Made by a program: the position numbers and the translations under genes
The notes under the pieces: model-generated
Told to the model about the DNA's origin: nothing
Seen by the model: only the letters and a program-made list of their open reading frames with translations
Database searches by the model: none
Part shown: positions 37,901-45,092 of the stretch, in pieces
Layout of the letters: each line of letters begins with the position of its first letter
Position numbering within the stretch: the stretch's first letter is position 1
DNA from: Diadema setosum
Lineage: Eukaryota > Echinodermata > Echinoidea > Diadematoida > Diadematidae
Reading direction: 5' to 3'
DNA length: 64,000 nt
Assembly (NCBI GenBank): GCA_033980235.1
Contig: CM067069.1
Location: 15,077,828 to 15,141,827 of the forward strand

Positions 37901-40900
37901 TCTTTGTTCCATTACATCCCATTTTTACAGGATTACATAAATACTCTGCCACAATTACATCAAGACAATATGAAATGTCTCCTACACTATGTATACAAAA
38001 TAAAGAGCACTGAGCACCCTGTACTTCTTATATATTACCTTCCATTGCATTTACCTTACTATTGGTAGTGAATATATTTGGTGAGATATCAAAGAATCAG
38101 AGAAAATAACCTATTTTAGTAATTGTGGCCTAGCAAAGTTTACTAAAATTGGACCAATGCCAAAAGTTGGTCCGGTGAAAGTTTTCATATATTTACAGTT
38201 TATGTGACTGTAAATTCAAGCAATCCGGTACCTCAGAAGGGTAGGAGCCGTAACCTTGGTGAGGTCCCTCAGGTCCACCCTGCCCTGGTCCATCACCCTG
38301 CTGCTGATGATATGGCTGATGATGTTGTTGCTGAGGTTGTTGCTGAGGTGGTTGTTGTAATTGTTGATGTTGCTGGGGCTGTTGCTGAGATTGCTGTGAG
38401 GGTACATCACCAGAAGTCGATACCACAGCCGTGTTTTGTGCCGTGGTTGCCTGATTGCTCATGGGTTGTACAGGGGGTTGCTGCTGGACAGATGTGGCAC
38501 CTGCAACTTGTTGTTGTGGCTGTATACCTGCACTAGCTTTCGGTGTTCCTTGAGAAGTGGAGGGAATTGCTACATTTTGAATGTGATAATGAGCACCAGA
38601 GGTGACAGGAGCCTGGTATGGCTGAGATTGGCCAGGTTGTGTGGCAACCTGACTAGTCACTTGCTGAGATTGGGGAGCTGTGACTGGATGGGGGTTGCCA
38701 GCAAGATTAGGGACTGCTGCTTGTGAGGGCTGCTGTGCTGCCCCCTGCAAGGTGCCTTCAGGGGGATGACTGGGTGCAGTGGTGTGAGGCACTGTCTGGC
38801 TAATGTTCAGCTGAGAAACATTCTGAGACAACTGGCTAACAGCTGGGTTTGCTGGTGCCACAGGGTTTGTGAGATGACTGCTGGTGGTTGGAGGAGCCTT
38901 GGAGGTAGGGTCACTGCCTCCTGTAAGCAATGGCGCGACAACTGCTGGAAGGGGTGGAACGCTGACTGATGCAACACTGGCTGCTAACTGTCCTGGGGTA
39001 GAACTTGATATTGATGGGGTGGACAGAGATGCTGTGGGGACCATCGGCGTAAAGTTTGATGATATGTTCAAGGCAGCCGGGGCAAGAAGAATGTTCCCTG
39101 GAAGGGGTGGGACTTCAGCTTTCCAGAGGGGCGGGGAAGGGTTGACAGACATATCCCGGTGGCTATGGTGACCTCTTACCTGCCTGAAAGCACTGACATG
39201 CGAACCTGATGAGACAGAGTCTGAGCGAGACTTGGACTCTTCGGCTTGTGCTTTTTCTCCAGAGATGTCAGGCAGCTGTACTGGTGGTGCTGTCACTATT
39301 GACTGGCCTGGAGGGACCACTGATGATGGACCGGACGACATTGCTTCTGCCTGATTTTGAGGCGTATGTACTTGCTGCTCATCAGAATGAGTTGATTGTG
39401 TAGTCCCTGAGGATTCTTCCAGATGATGGGGAGTTTGGACATTATCATGTGCTGGATGTGGTGGTGAACTCAATGGTGGAGCTTCTAAAGCTGTTTCAGT
39501 TTTCTGTCCATTGAACTCCTGGTCATGAGTTTCAGAGATAGGAGTTTGTATACTTGTGGCAGACAGCTGCTCATCAGTTCTTTGTGGAAGCTCATTACTT
39601 AAATTGGATGCAGAAGTCTGAGACTGGGGGGACAGGACTAGGTTGGGTTGACTAGGGCTCACCTGTGAGCCCAGATGACTGGACACTGGCTGTGGTCCCG
39701 AGAATGGCACTGAAAGCAGCTGATGAACCAATTGCTCGGACGAAGCAGAATCTGAATTTCCATGATCAGCTTTACTGGTCTCAATTGCACTTTTCACCTC
39801 CACATTGCCCTCCGCACTGGACTCATTCAATGAATCTGCATGTGGTGCCAGGTCCTGGATTCCCTGAACATTATCAGGAGTGTTCCTATACTCAGGGTCT
39901 GGACCTAGATCCTTATTGATTTCTGCAGCTGCTGCATCTGAATCTACATCCTGAAATTGTGAGGGATTAGTCACATCTCCAGGAAATGTGGGGACATTCT
40001 GATTGCCTTGATGAAAAGCAAAGGGATCGTCTGTTCTGCCATTAAGATTGACATCCTGGACAAGATCATGGTTGGTGCTTCCACCACCTCCTCCTGGCTG
40101 CACAAACTCACTGGAAGAAATGGGAGGAGAGCTGATGGTAGCAGAGTGTGTTCCAGGACTCACACTATTGTCCGTAGGTCTCTGATCATATCCCTGGAAA
40201 GCAGGATTAGGAATATTAGGACTAGTCCTTTCGCTAGCATTCTCACTCTGTGGAACACTCTCCTTGCCACTGGACTCCACAATATCTGATTCATCATCAT
40301 GGTAGAATGCGCCAAAGCCTGAGCAACTGGAGGCATCTTCCTGATCCTGATCCACAATCCTAGAGGATTGTGGTGGAGGACCACTTTGGATATCCTGCTG
40401 GTTGACACCTGCAAAATCACCACTTGTCGCTACACCATTATCAAACCCAGGCTGCAGTACTTGTTGGGCAGCTTGCCCCTCCCAATTAGGATGACCATCT
40501 ACATTGTGCTGGTTCTGCCAGGCTGTACCTTGCGCGTTATTCCCTGGTTCAGCTGGGTAACCATAGCCACCATCAAAAGGTGCACCATATCCAGGCCATG
40601 TTTGTTGGTAGGGTGTGTTGACTTCCATATTCTGTTGAGGATGTTGCTGTGCTTGTTGGTGTTGTAAATGGTCCATGTCATGATTCTGGTTGTACTGCTG
40701 ATTGTAGCCATACTGTTGCTGTTGCTGCTGCTCCTGCTGCTGCTGAAAACTGTCCTGTTGCTGAAGATTGGGGTAAGGGTTGAAAATTTCAGGTTGCTGG
40801 CTCTGTGCTGACTTTTGGAAGTCTAGAGGATTATAGAACTGGGGGACCTGCTGTGGTTGTTGCTGATGTTGTGGGAATCCCCCTTGAGAGGATTGTTGCT

Positions 40901-42326
40901 CTCCAGGGTAGAATCCCCACTGGTTCGTGGGGGCTGGGTTATGGTCAAAGAAATTTGCTCCATCTCCTTCTGCTGATCCTACCACAAAGAGAAAGAGATA
41001 AAGAGAGATGGTTGGTACAAGGTTGATTCCCTTAAACTGTCAATCACACACCCCATGTATGTGATACAATCAAGAAAACACTCCATTGTTGTAGTTGCAG
41101 AGGTTTTGTGTTTGTAGTGTTAGTATGTCAGGGAAATATCTAAAATAGTGAGACAAATTGGACATTTCAGCACATTGAAAGAGTTAGAAATCTTGTTTAT
41201 TCTATTCAGAATAACTACTACAACAAGCAATCAATAGCATCACTCCTGCCCATAAAACACACAAAGTACTCACTGACTTCCTTATCAAGCTATTACAAGA
41301 AATTTGTGACTTAGAAGCCACATCAATAAAAATGCTCCATCAATAAGCTCTTGAACACACATTGGGAAATAGCAACACTGGTAGAGCTTATGTAATTTGA
41401 GTTTTTCATGATGCATCTGCACATATTTCTAATAAATACATGATGCAAGTGTTACTTTTATTTTAAATCATCTAAAACCTTCAAACAGATTTCCACTGAT
41501 ATTTTATATGAATATTTACATCTTTCCCAATTTCAAGCTCACTACAACATAACCAAAAACTAGAGAAGCACTCTGAGAGCGCAAACCTCTGCCAAGCATG
41601 CAGCTCATTTCCATCACTGATCTTGTTCTTCCATAGAGATATCTGTGATTTCCATCCATAACGTACATAGTATTGTGTGCTGAAAGTTGCCCGATTTCCC
41701 AATATAGAAGCCTCTGTAACGTCATAAACCCTCAGCTGCACGGCGCGCCTCGCCCTAGCAGAAACTAGAGCACGCACTTTAGTGCGCGCATGCAAACCTC
41801 AAATACGCGCAGCCTGAACTCCAAGTTCATTGACCCTACCTGCCAAAATATCTAAAATCCTTCATAAATTCCCCCCAATTTTTTGGATCACTACCAAAAG
41901 TTAACCGTTTGTTACTTGTGTCATTCTAAACCTTTCCTGCAAGTTTCATCTAAATCCGTTGACTACTTTTTGAGTTATTTTGCACACGGACAAACAAACA
42001 AATGAACACACAAACCAACGGTAACGAAAACATAACCTCCTCCCTTGGCAGAGGTAACAATGCTTCAACAACTAGTCTTGGATGTACATGGTAGATAACT
42101 TTGAAACTATAAATTTACATAGCTTTCTGTTCAGTATCACCAAAGCAGAGTATGTTACAAAAACTCTTGAGTCATCATTTCTACTGTACAAGCATATACA
42201 ATGTAGAACTAGCAGATATCCATAGTTTATCAAAACTTGAGCTGAAGAAATATGAGTTAAGTACATACCATTGCTGAAGTATGCAGATGTTCCACTTGTG
42301 TTTCCAGTTCCTTCATTTCCTGACAT
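10160..42326 (-). CDS. SEC16, ER exit site / COPII scaffold protein (27 coding exons)
   Basis: Sec16 is the large peripheral scaffold that marks ER exit sites and organises the COPII coat (Sec23, Sec24, Sec13, Sec31) for ER-to-Golgi export. Joining exons 1-27 (listed singly) gives 6681 nt, an exact multiple of three, encoding 2226 residues plus stop; human SEC16A is of similar size. All phases match across GT-AG introns. Layout: a disordered Gln/Pro/Ser-rich N-terminus (1-935); a Tyr/Arg/Gly-rich segment (936-1205) like the exit-site-targeting region of other Sec16 proteins; the central conserved domain (about 1206-1655) with [55 protein letters not shown] and LPFSKFATN; then a C-terminal disordered region with [11 protein letters not shown] and a proline-rich tail. 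The start is in a good context (ACCATGT). The C-terminal exons were placed by family resemblance and phase. It is head-to-head with NUBPL. Confidence 0.95.
10741..10878. repeat. 73-bp tandem duplication in SEC16 intron 26
   Basis: ACACATGTAACTTAATACAT begins both copies, at 10741 and 10814, with a period of 73 and very few differences. Located in non-coding intron sequence. Confidence 0.8.
11589..11672. repeat. (AAAAC)n microsatellite
   Basis: About 16 consecutive AACAAA-phase pentamers of the AAAAC unit. The poly-Phe/Cys open frame on the other strand is an artefact of it. Confidence 0.95.
14412..15213. mobile_element. 0.8-kb TIR element with a 31-C tract
   Basis: The left end reads ACCCTAACTAGGCCGG near 14414. 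The right end, reverse-complemented near 15213, reads ACCCTAACTAGGCCGG. Subterminal GGGGGGCCT runs are also inverted. Just inside the right end there are 31 consecutive C at 15136-15166. No protein frame was recognised. It sits in the large intron between SEC16 exons 26 and 27. Confidence 0.7.
15881..15943 (-). CDS. SEC16 coding exon 26 (63-nt exon)
   Basis: Acceptor CCTCCTGTACAG, donor GTACAC, exactly 21 codons, phase 0 at both ends. Encodes [16 protein letters not shown] then HMAHQ. This matches the conserved LSRCSSMSSLSREVSQHF motif near the C-terminus of vertebrate SEC16A, which is the main evidence. Because it is phase-neutral, skipping it would leave the frame open. An overlapping 142-codon frame is a read-through into the intron. 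Confidence 0.9.
16012..16445. repeat. Imperfect foldback (about 430 bp) next to SEC16 exon 26
   Basis: Left-arm sequences such as TTGTATCATAATTTGCACCA (16112 on) and TTGAGGTCAGTTGTGGCCAT (16187 on) recur inverted at about 16325-16345 and 16265-16285. Outer arms (AGCTC...ATCCGA) pair imperfectly. The two arms cover nearly the whole unit, so RNA from either strand could fold into a long hairpin. Confidence 0.6.
17258..17318. repeat. Compound (GACA)n-(CA)n microsatellite
   Basis: ACAGACAGACAGACAGACAG runs into a CA tract, in an intron of SEC16. Open frames across it on both strands are artefacts. Confidence 0.9.
18405..19545 (-). mobile_element. CCGT-headed, DR1-rich repeat element (copy 1, reversed)
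   Basis: Read on the minus strand it starts TTTTTATGCCTCCGCAACGA near 19545 with a hairpin (TGCCTCCG ... CGGAGGCA). It continues through a (CCGT)n array (19328-19497), then unique sequence studded with AGGTCAAAGGTCA. It ends near 18405 with GGCGGAGGCATATCAGTCGC and CTAGTTTT. The TGCCTCCGC start and GCGGAGGCA end form short terminal inverted repeats. The Arg-Pro-Ser-Val repeat frames are artefacts of the CCGT array. It lies in a SEC16 intron. Confidence 0.75.
20042..20151 (-). CDS. SEC16 coding exon 25
   Basis: Acceptor TTGTCAATGCAG, donor GTGAGT, 110 nt, end phase 0. Encodes [20 protein letters not shown] then [17 protein letters not shown], a hydrophilic linker. Followed by a 4.1-kb intron. 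Confidence 0.88.
20696..20836 (-). CDS. SEC16 coding exon 24
   Basis: Acceptor CATTTTGTAG, donor GTGAGA, 141 nt, end phase 1. Encodes [20 protein letters not shown], then [16 protein letters not shown] and [14 protein letters not shown] and the F.P..A pattern match the vertebrate C-terminal region. Confidence 0.93.
21198..21432 (-). CDS. SEC16 coding exon 23
   Basis: Acceptor TGCCACCATAG, donor GTACGA, 235 nt, end phase 1. Encodes [20 protein letters not shown], corresponding to the VWDEKKNQWVN motif of other Sec16 proteins. A proline-rich stretch with [15 protein letters not shown] and ending [11 protein letters not shown] follows. Confidence 0.93.
21727..21924. mobile_element. MITE, TACTGTAAAAGTGGA family (copy 1)
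   Basis: Ends TACTGTAAAAGTGGATATTT and, reverse-complemented, TACTGTAAAAGTGGGGATTT. CGCG-rich inner arms pair (ATTTTCGCGCGACTAATTTT). Lies in the intron between SEC16 exons 22 and 23. Confidence 0.8.
22112..22195 (-). CDS. SEC16 coding exon 22 (WFRWF block)
   Basis: Acceptor TTCTACAG, donor GTGAGT, 84 nt, phase 0 at both ends. Encodes [20 protein letters not shown] then LPDDTKKT. This matches the ESWFFRWLPGKK...YLPDD block conserved in Sec16 C-terminal halves. A second AG seven bases further in would break the frame, so the outer acceptor was chosen. Confidence 0.95.
22893..23123 (-). CDS. SEC16 coding exon 21
   Basis: Acceptor CTGTAACTTGCAG, donor GTGTGA (weaker than its neighbours), 231 nt, phase 0 at both ends. 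Encodes [20 protein letters not shown], a Ser/Thr/Pro stretch [20 protein letters not shown] and a Lys/Pro-rich end [16 protein letters not shown]. The TPPDSP motifs look like proline-directed kinase sites. Confidence 0.9.
23537..23681 (-). CDS. SEC16 coding exon 20
   Basis: Acceptor TCTGTCTGTAG, donor GTAAGC, 145 nt, end phase 0. Encodes [20 protein letters not shown], then Thr/Asp-rich [12 protein letters not shown] and SQFDFHRV. Confidence 0.9.
24142..24358 (-). CDS. SEC16 coding exon 19
   Basis: Acceptor CACATTTTCAG, donor GTTAGT, 217 nt, end phase 2. Encodes a Gln-rich sequence including [20 protein letters not shown] and [12 protein letters not shown]. No folded domain is visible. Confidence 0.9.
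24612..24785. repeat. CAT/ATC trinucleotide tract beside SEC16 exon 18
   Basis: About 170 bp of near-pure ATC/ACC triplets, ending about 60 nt downstream of the exon 18 donor on the minus strand. The poly-Asp, poly-Met and poly-Ser frames seen here are read-outs of the repeat and not proteins. Confidence 0.95.
24847..25078 (-). CDS. SEC16 coding exon 18
   Basis: Acceptor CCTTCAAAG, donor GTCAGT, 232 nt, end phase 1. Encodes [20 protein letters not shown], then a Gln/Gly-rich stretch with [13 protein letters not shown] and YEQYYDQQQ. Just downstream of the donor lies a long CAT/ATC trinucleotide tract. Confidence 0.9.
25289..25393 (-). CDS. SEC16 coding exon 17 (end of central domain)
   Basis: Acceptor CTCTTGCAG, donor GTGAGT, 105 nt, phase 0 at both ends. 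Encodes [20 protein letters not shown] then [15 protein letters not shown]. The W..PL...L pattern closes the conserved domain. Confidence 0.93.
25480..26482. mobile_element. 1-kb repeat of three related modules ending in ACGGACGACGGACG
   Basis: Starts AACAAGAGACCCACGGGTCT and ends in an ACGACGGACGACGGACGA array (about 26455-26475). Between these, a roughly 300-bp module (GTGCCCATTTTAACAAATTG ... CCAAGTTTG.TGAAAAT) is repeated three times near 25690, 26020 and 26345, each with G/C runs. It lies in the intron between SEC16 exons 16 and 17, close to the exon 17 donor. Similar-looking repeats are common in marine invertebrates. Its class is not known to me. Confidence 0.65.
26730..26816 (-). CDS. 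SEC16 coding exon 16
   Basis: Acceptor CATATTTCAG, donor GTGAGT, 87 nt, phase 0 at both ends. Encodes [20 protein letters not shown] then STLVSQLCE, a helix pair of the central domain. Confidence 0.94.
26900..26962. repeat. (CA)n-(TA)n-(CA)n microsatellite
   Basis: Alternating CA, TA, then CA runs in a SEC16 intron. No gene content. Confidence 0.9.
27560..27719 (-). CDS. SEC16 coding exon 15
   Basis: Acceptor TTGTCTTCAG, donor GTGAGG, 160 nt, end phase 0. Encodes [35 protein letters not shown] and [16 protein letters not shown]. Its first 51 nt and 150 nt of the preceding intron are duplicated in tandem at 27870-28070. Confidence 0.96.
27669..28070. repeat. 201-bp tandem duplication copying the 5' part of SEC16 exon 15
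   Basis: 27669-27869 and 27870-28070 differ at one base that I can see (CACGGACAT against CATGGACAT). The second copy carries exon 15 bases corresponding to 27669-27719 (51 nt at 27870-27920), the acceptor TTGTCTTCAG and 150 nt of upstream intron. On the transcript the extra acceptor comes first. The copied exon piece has no original donor and runs into intron sequence. The 159-codon plus-strand frame across it is a by-product. Confidence 0.93.
29299..29410 (-). CDS. SEC16 coding exon 14
   Basis: Acceptor ATGGTGTAG, donor GTGAGG, 112 nt, end phase 2. Encodes [20 protein letters not shown] then [16 protein letters not shown], matching the AAHFCYLMAQ helix of the family. Confidence 0.96.
30116..30233 (-). 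CDS. SEC16 coding exon 13
   Basis: Acceptor CTGGGCAG, donor GTGAGT, 118 nt, end phase 1. Encodes [20 protein letters not shown] then [19 protein letters not shown], part of the central helical domain. Confidence 0.97.
30699..30780 (-). CDS. SEC16 coding exon 12
   Basis: Acceptor CTAAAACAG, donor GTGAGT, 82 nt, end phase 0. Encodes [20 protein letters not shown] then RQPAAVT, closely matching the FANSLPINDPLQTVYQLMSG block of vertebrates. Confidence 0.97.
31127..31491. mobile_element. Near-perfect foldback MITE in SEC16 intron 11
   Basis: The ends are TTAAAGGGGATGGCTAGTAA and its inverse. Arms of about 165 bp pair almost throughout (for example GGTCTCATATTCAAGTAATG at 31261 with its complement at about 31335-31355), leaving a loop of about 30 nt (31293-31324). 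TTAA at both edges may be the target sequence. Confidence 0.85.
31775..31872 (-). CDS. SEC16 coding exon 11
   Basis: Acceptor GTACCACCAG, donor GTATGC, 98 nt, end phase 2. Encodes [20 protein letters not shown] then [13 protein letters not shown], the most conserved Sec16 segment. It forms the helical solenoid that binds Sec13 in yeast. Confidence 0.97.
32263..32684. mobile_element. MITE with TACAGTTGAACCTCT TIRs (pogo/Tigger-like ends)
   Basis: Left end TACAGTTGAACCTCTATTAT. The right end, reverse-complemented, reads TACAGTTGAACCTCTCGGAT. Internal CCGGATAAGG and CCTTTATCCGGA motifs pair. Another member forms the outer layer at 51349-53806. No transposase is present. Confidence 0.75.
32861..33094 (-). 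CDS. SEC16 coding exon 10
   Basis: Acceptor CATGTGTCAG, donor GTCAGT, 234 nt, phase 0 at both ends. Encodes [20 protein letters not shown], an acidic insert [11 protein letters not shown], and [11 protein letters not shown], the helix before the GLWGHAL block. Confidence 0.95.
33181..33392. mobile_element. MITE, TACTGTAAAAGTGGA family (copy 2)
   Basis: Ends TACTGTAAAAGTGGAAATTT and, reverse-complemented, CACTGTAAAAGTGGATATTT. The interior is like copies at 21727 and 54017. Its right end directly abuts another element, starting GTCAAACCTGTTTAAAGTGG. Confidence 0.8.
33391..33880. mobile_element. Element with AGTCAAACCTG...TGGCCAC ends
   Basis: Left end AGTCAAACCTGTTTAAAGTG. The right end, reverse-complemented from about 33880, reads ACAGTCAAACCTGCCTTAGC. 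GTGGCCAC/GGTGGCC motifs repeat inside. About 490 bp, non-coding, in SEC16 intron 9. The plus-strand frames here have no gene support. Confidence 0.65.
33993..34131 (-). CDS. SEC16 coding exon 9
   Basis: Acceptor CATTGCAG, donor GTGAGG, 139 nt, end phase 0. Encodes [20 protein letters not shown] and [17 protein letters not shown]. The [12 protein letters not shown] helix is diagnostic of the Sec16 central domain. The plus-strand open frames here are shadows. Confidence 0.95.
34335..34396 (-). CDS. SEC16 coding exon 8
   Basis: Acceptor GTCTTGCAG, donor GTAAGT, 62 nt, end phase 2. Encodes [20 protein letters not shown]. The YPGPL stretch matches the FPGPL motif after the first block in animal Sec16. 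Confidence 0.92.
34568..34819. mobile_element. Degenerate MITE related to 6086-6330
   Basis: Left end TACTGTATATGCTGAATACG with CGCG-containing arms (TTTTGCGAGTCAAGAG). The right end, reverse-complemented, reads TTACTGGATTACACCAAATA. It also shares GGGAAGTCCCAATTCTC with the family (compare GGGACTTCCTG at 6132). Confidence 0.5.
34859..34914. repeat. (AAAT)n microsatellite
   Basis: About 14 AAAT units in a SEC16 intron. Confidence 0.95.
35034..35185 (-). CDS. SEC16 coding exon 7 (start of central conserved domain)
   Basis: Acceptor CCCTATAG, donor GTCAGT, 152 nt, end phase 0. Encodes [20 protein letters not shown] and ALVEVHSVE. This is the signature first strand block of the Sec16 central domain. 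Confidence 0.95.
35619..35836 (-). CDS. SEC16 coding exon 6
   Basis: Acceptor CAACCAG, donor GTGGGC, 218 nt, end phase 1. Encodes [18 protein letters not shown], then [20 protein letters not shown] and [16 protein letters not shown]. The YDYYDQ/YYDQ repeats end the Tyr-rich part. Confidence 0.9.
36211..36323 (-). CDS. SEC16 coding exon 5
   Basis: Acceptor TTCTCAG, donor GTAGGC, 113 nt, end phase 2. Encodes [20 protein letters not shown] and a hydrophilic tail with DEKDGG. It continues the Tyr-rich region. Confidence 0.9.
36680..36771 (-). CDS. SEC16 coding exon 4
   Basis: Acceptor TTCTACAG, donor GTGAGT, 92 nt, end phase 0. Encodes [20 protein letters not shown] then [10 protein letters not shown]. 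The Tyr-rich DYYY motif resembles the segment just upstream of the central domain in vertebrate SEC16A. Confidence 0.92.
37176..37563 (-). CDS. SEC16 coding exon 3
   Basis: Acceptor CTGCAG, donor GTAGGT, end phase 1. Encodes a Gly/Tyr/Arg/Gln-rich low-complexity stretch, for example [17 protein letters not shown], followed by [18 protein letters not shown]. It opens the Tyr/Arg-rich region before the central domain. The long open frames on both strands in this GC-rich exon are shadows. Confidence 0.92.
38232..40978 (-). CDS. SEC16 coding exon 2 (2747 nt, disordered N-terminal region)
   Basis: Begins after TTTGTGGTAG and ends before GTACCG. It encodes 915 codons with no interruption, continuing [14 protein letters not shown] from exon 1. 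The sequence is extremely rich in Gln, Pro, Ser and Asn. It has poly-Gln patches near the start and near the 3' end (about 38290-38400) and an acidic patch including [11 protein letters not shown]. No folded domain is visible. Exons this large in the N-terminal half are also typical of vertebrate SEC16A. Confidence 0.95.
41555..42058. mobile_element. Repeat element with CTCTGCCAAG / CTTGGCAGAG ends
   Basis: Begins AACTAGAGAAGCACTCTGAG, then AACCTCTGCCAAGCATGC near 41583. Ends AACCTCCTCCCTTGGCAGAG near 42055, giving an inverted CTCTGCCAAG pair. Contains ACGGACAAACAAACAAATGA before the end, a layout like the CCGT-headed family. It lies in the intron between SEC16 exons 1 and 2. Confidence 0.5.
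42269..42326 (-). CDS. SEC16 coding exon 1
   Basis: Starts [19 protein letters not shown] and ends with one base of the next codon before GTATGT. The exon itself probably begins at 42364 after an acceptor TTTTGCTGCTCAG, so about 38 nt of 5' UTR precede the ATG. That implies a non-coding exon upstream. Confidence 0.85.
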
Positions 42327-44134
42327 GGTCTGCTTTACAGTCTTGTTTCAGGAATCTCTAAATACTGAGCAGCAAAAGACACAAATAAAAAGAACATAAT
42401 GGCATGCATTGTATGAATTCAGAAAGTCATACATGTATGCCACAATTCAAAATAGTTGATTTGTCACATTTCAGTCCACTTTTTAAAGGTGTTGTGAAGT
42501 CTGCATGTGCATGTGACATTATGACAAGCTCTCTTTGGTGTTATTCCCGAGTGGTAATATTAATTCAATCATTTACAATGTATGTCCCCCTTTCTTGATT
42601 AATATTAATTCATTATTACATATTATGTATTTCAATGCTGAAAATCAAATCCACTTTCTCAGGGTAGGCAATTAACAAGAAGGTTGAAGGCCGAAGTTCT
42701 TCACAAGGCACAATCCTGATACACATTCCGTACAAACTCTGAGATATGGCAAAAAGACAATACAACCAATTTTCACATGCTAGAAGTAGGACAATATCAA
42801 ATCATCTGTTCATCTTCTCCCCCCCCCCCCCCACAAGGTTTTTCAATATCATAACCATGAACACTGCACACAAATTACAAGTAAACATGTGCAAGTGAAA
42901 CATGGTATGAGCCAAGAAAACTGCAACAGTGGCAAGTCATAAAATGAAAAGAAAATAAAGAGAATAATAGTAGGTAATAATTTACAGCTTTAAATGTAGT
43001 ATCTATCATTTCAGACAATGCTAGTGGAGTGGCCATCAAAAATTTGTGCACGCACAGTATGATCAATCAAACTGAAGAGCAAATAGAGTTAAGAGTCAAC
43101 CATGCATGGACTGTGGCTACGGGTGTTAAAAATAAACATACGTGTACATGTACTGTACATTGTTAATCAGTCATGCATGCTTTTTAATTGTACTTTGCAA
43201 TATTCACACACAACATCAGGCAAAATTACGAAAACATTCACCAATTCACAACACATTTGATCAAATATCAACAAAACTGCCCTTATCTGATATACTGGGT
43301 ACAAATGTTATGTTTGATATCATCTTATTGTGATTATAATTCCATGCTTTTGCTTTACTGTGTTTGATTGAGGAATGATTTCCAGAATGCTTTGATGAAA
43401 AAAGCACTTACAGGGTTGTCAATGGAGCAATCACAGAGATATCTGTGTTATCTACATCTAAACAGGCATATAGTTATACCGAATTCAGGGCAGATTTCAT
43501 ATTCATGAAGAGATACTCTGTAGCCTCTTCAGGTAGTTTATTTCAGGGAGACTTGTTAGCTCTGACTACAGTTAGAACTACAAGTATGTCAAGAGATGCA
43601 AATAGCTTAATATGTTCCCATAAATGATTTAGAGTCTACAGCACATCATAATGTGACTGTGTACCAGTATCATGTTCACCGTGTACATGTGACTCTTATA
43701 AAAGTCATTGAATTGACACAGGGAAAGTTGCAGAGATATTGTGGTTTCAATGTAAAACTCTGCAATGTGCTCTACAATGTATACAAATTAAAATGAACAG
43801 CATACAATGTAGAATGCATATGAAATACATTTGTATTATACTTTTTTTTATTTATCTTTTTTTTTTTTTAAAGCCATACCTCATACTGGCCTTCACATTT
43901 CCCTTTACAATTAAAAAAGCTGACATGCCTTCATAGTGCACCATCCAAAATGTGCTTTCTGTTTGATTTCTGTGCATTCACTATTTATTTATTGGTAGCA
44001 GCTGGAATATCATGTTAGAGTTTCACACCAGGTGTTGCAGGTCTGGTTACAGCCCAGCTTATGATCACATGATTTTGTGAGGACAACACTGAGGACATGG
44101 TATACATTGTCACACAGACAATTCTTGAAGTTTC

Positions 44135-45092
44135 TGCTCAGTCACGGCTGGATGAGAAGACTATACATTGTAGCTTGTGACGTCACATGTGTACAACGAT
44201 ATACAGAAAGAATAAAGAAAAATCAACATATTTTCACTTTTCTCACATAACAAAAGAATACTCGTCTTCTCTGTTTCAGAAGGCAGGGGGAATATCATTA
44301 CCCTTAACATACATGTATGTCAGTAACAAGTCGAAGAAATGTGCACTTTATTCAAAAAGTGAAGTTTAGTGAAATTCTTTTTATTTTCCTTTAATAAAAT
44401 GGGTTCAAGAATGTAGCCAATTGGAAGCACTGAAATGAGTCACGTGTGCGTGCATTAATTTCTTAGTAAATGCACTAAGAAGAGTCTCTCTTCCACTTCC
44501 CTGGCCTGACGTACGTCACAATGTTTACACTAGCAGTGCGCACTCAATCAGTTGTTACAAGTGCGTCACGCACTACTATACGCGCTGTCAATCCTGTAAA
44601 CAACTTCTAGTTCGGGCCGCGGGCTGCCACAACAGCCGGCGGCCTTTCTTGTGCATAACATGTGGCGTACGTATACTCTTATACGTACGTACAGTACTTA
44701 TGTGCGGGATTTCCGAGTGCGACGTGCGTAAATGTTTGGGACGAACATCTTCGGACATCTTGACTTTTGAGCGAGTGCTACATGTAGCTGACTGGTATTG
44801 ACCCACAAAGGTACGTGAATAATGCTGTTAGTTTTCGACCCATTTTATAAAACAAATGATGCACAGGATTATTTCGTGGCGTTAGTGAAGGTGCGGCGCA
44901 CTCTCGAGTATTGACAACGGTTGCAGACATGCACTCGGCTGCGCCTCGTGCATGTCGCACCATTGTCAATACTCTCGAGCGCGCCGCACCTTCACTAACA
45001 CACTCTATCCTGTGCATCATTTGTATAATATCGTTGTATGCATGTGACATCATACACTGTAGTAGTCTTCTCATCCAGCGGTGACTGCGCAG
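44135..45092. mobile_element. 0.96-kb element with about 70-bp TIRs and an internal 175-bp hairpin
   Basis: The left end (44135-44205; CTGGATGAGAAGACTA, then GACGTCACATG and GTACAACGATAT) is repeated inverted at 45024-45092. Next to the right end, 44851-45025 is a near-perfect palindrome (AACAAATGATGCACAGG against CCTGTGCATCATTTGT; GTGCGGCGCACTCTCGAGTA against its complement). CpG-rich unique DNA lies between. No protein was recognised. Confidence 0.65.

Noticed and set aside
38204..41026. Multiple plus-strand frames antisense to the large SEC16 exon
   Set aside because: Shadows of a 2.7-kb Gln/Pro/Ser-rich coding exon.
44588..44806. 72-codon minus-strand frame in CpG-rich DNA
   Set aside because: No recognisable similarity, and it sits inside an inverted-repeat element. 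Kept only as a possible alternative first exon in the findings.
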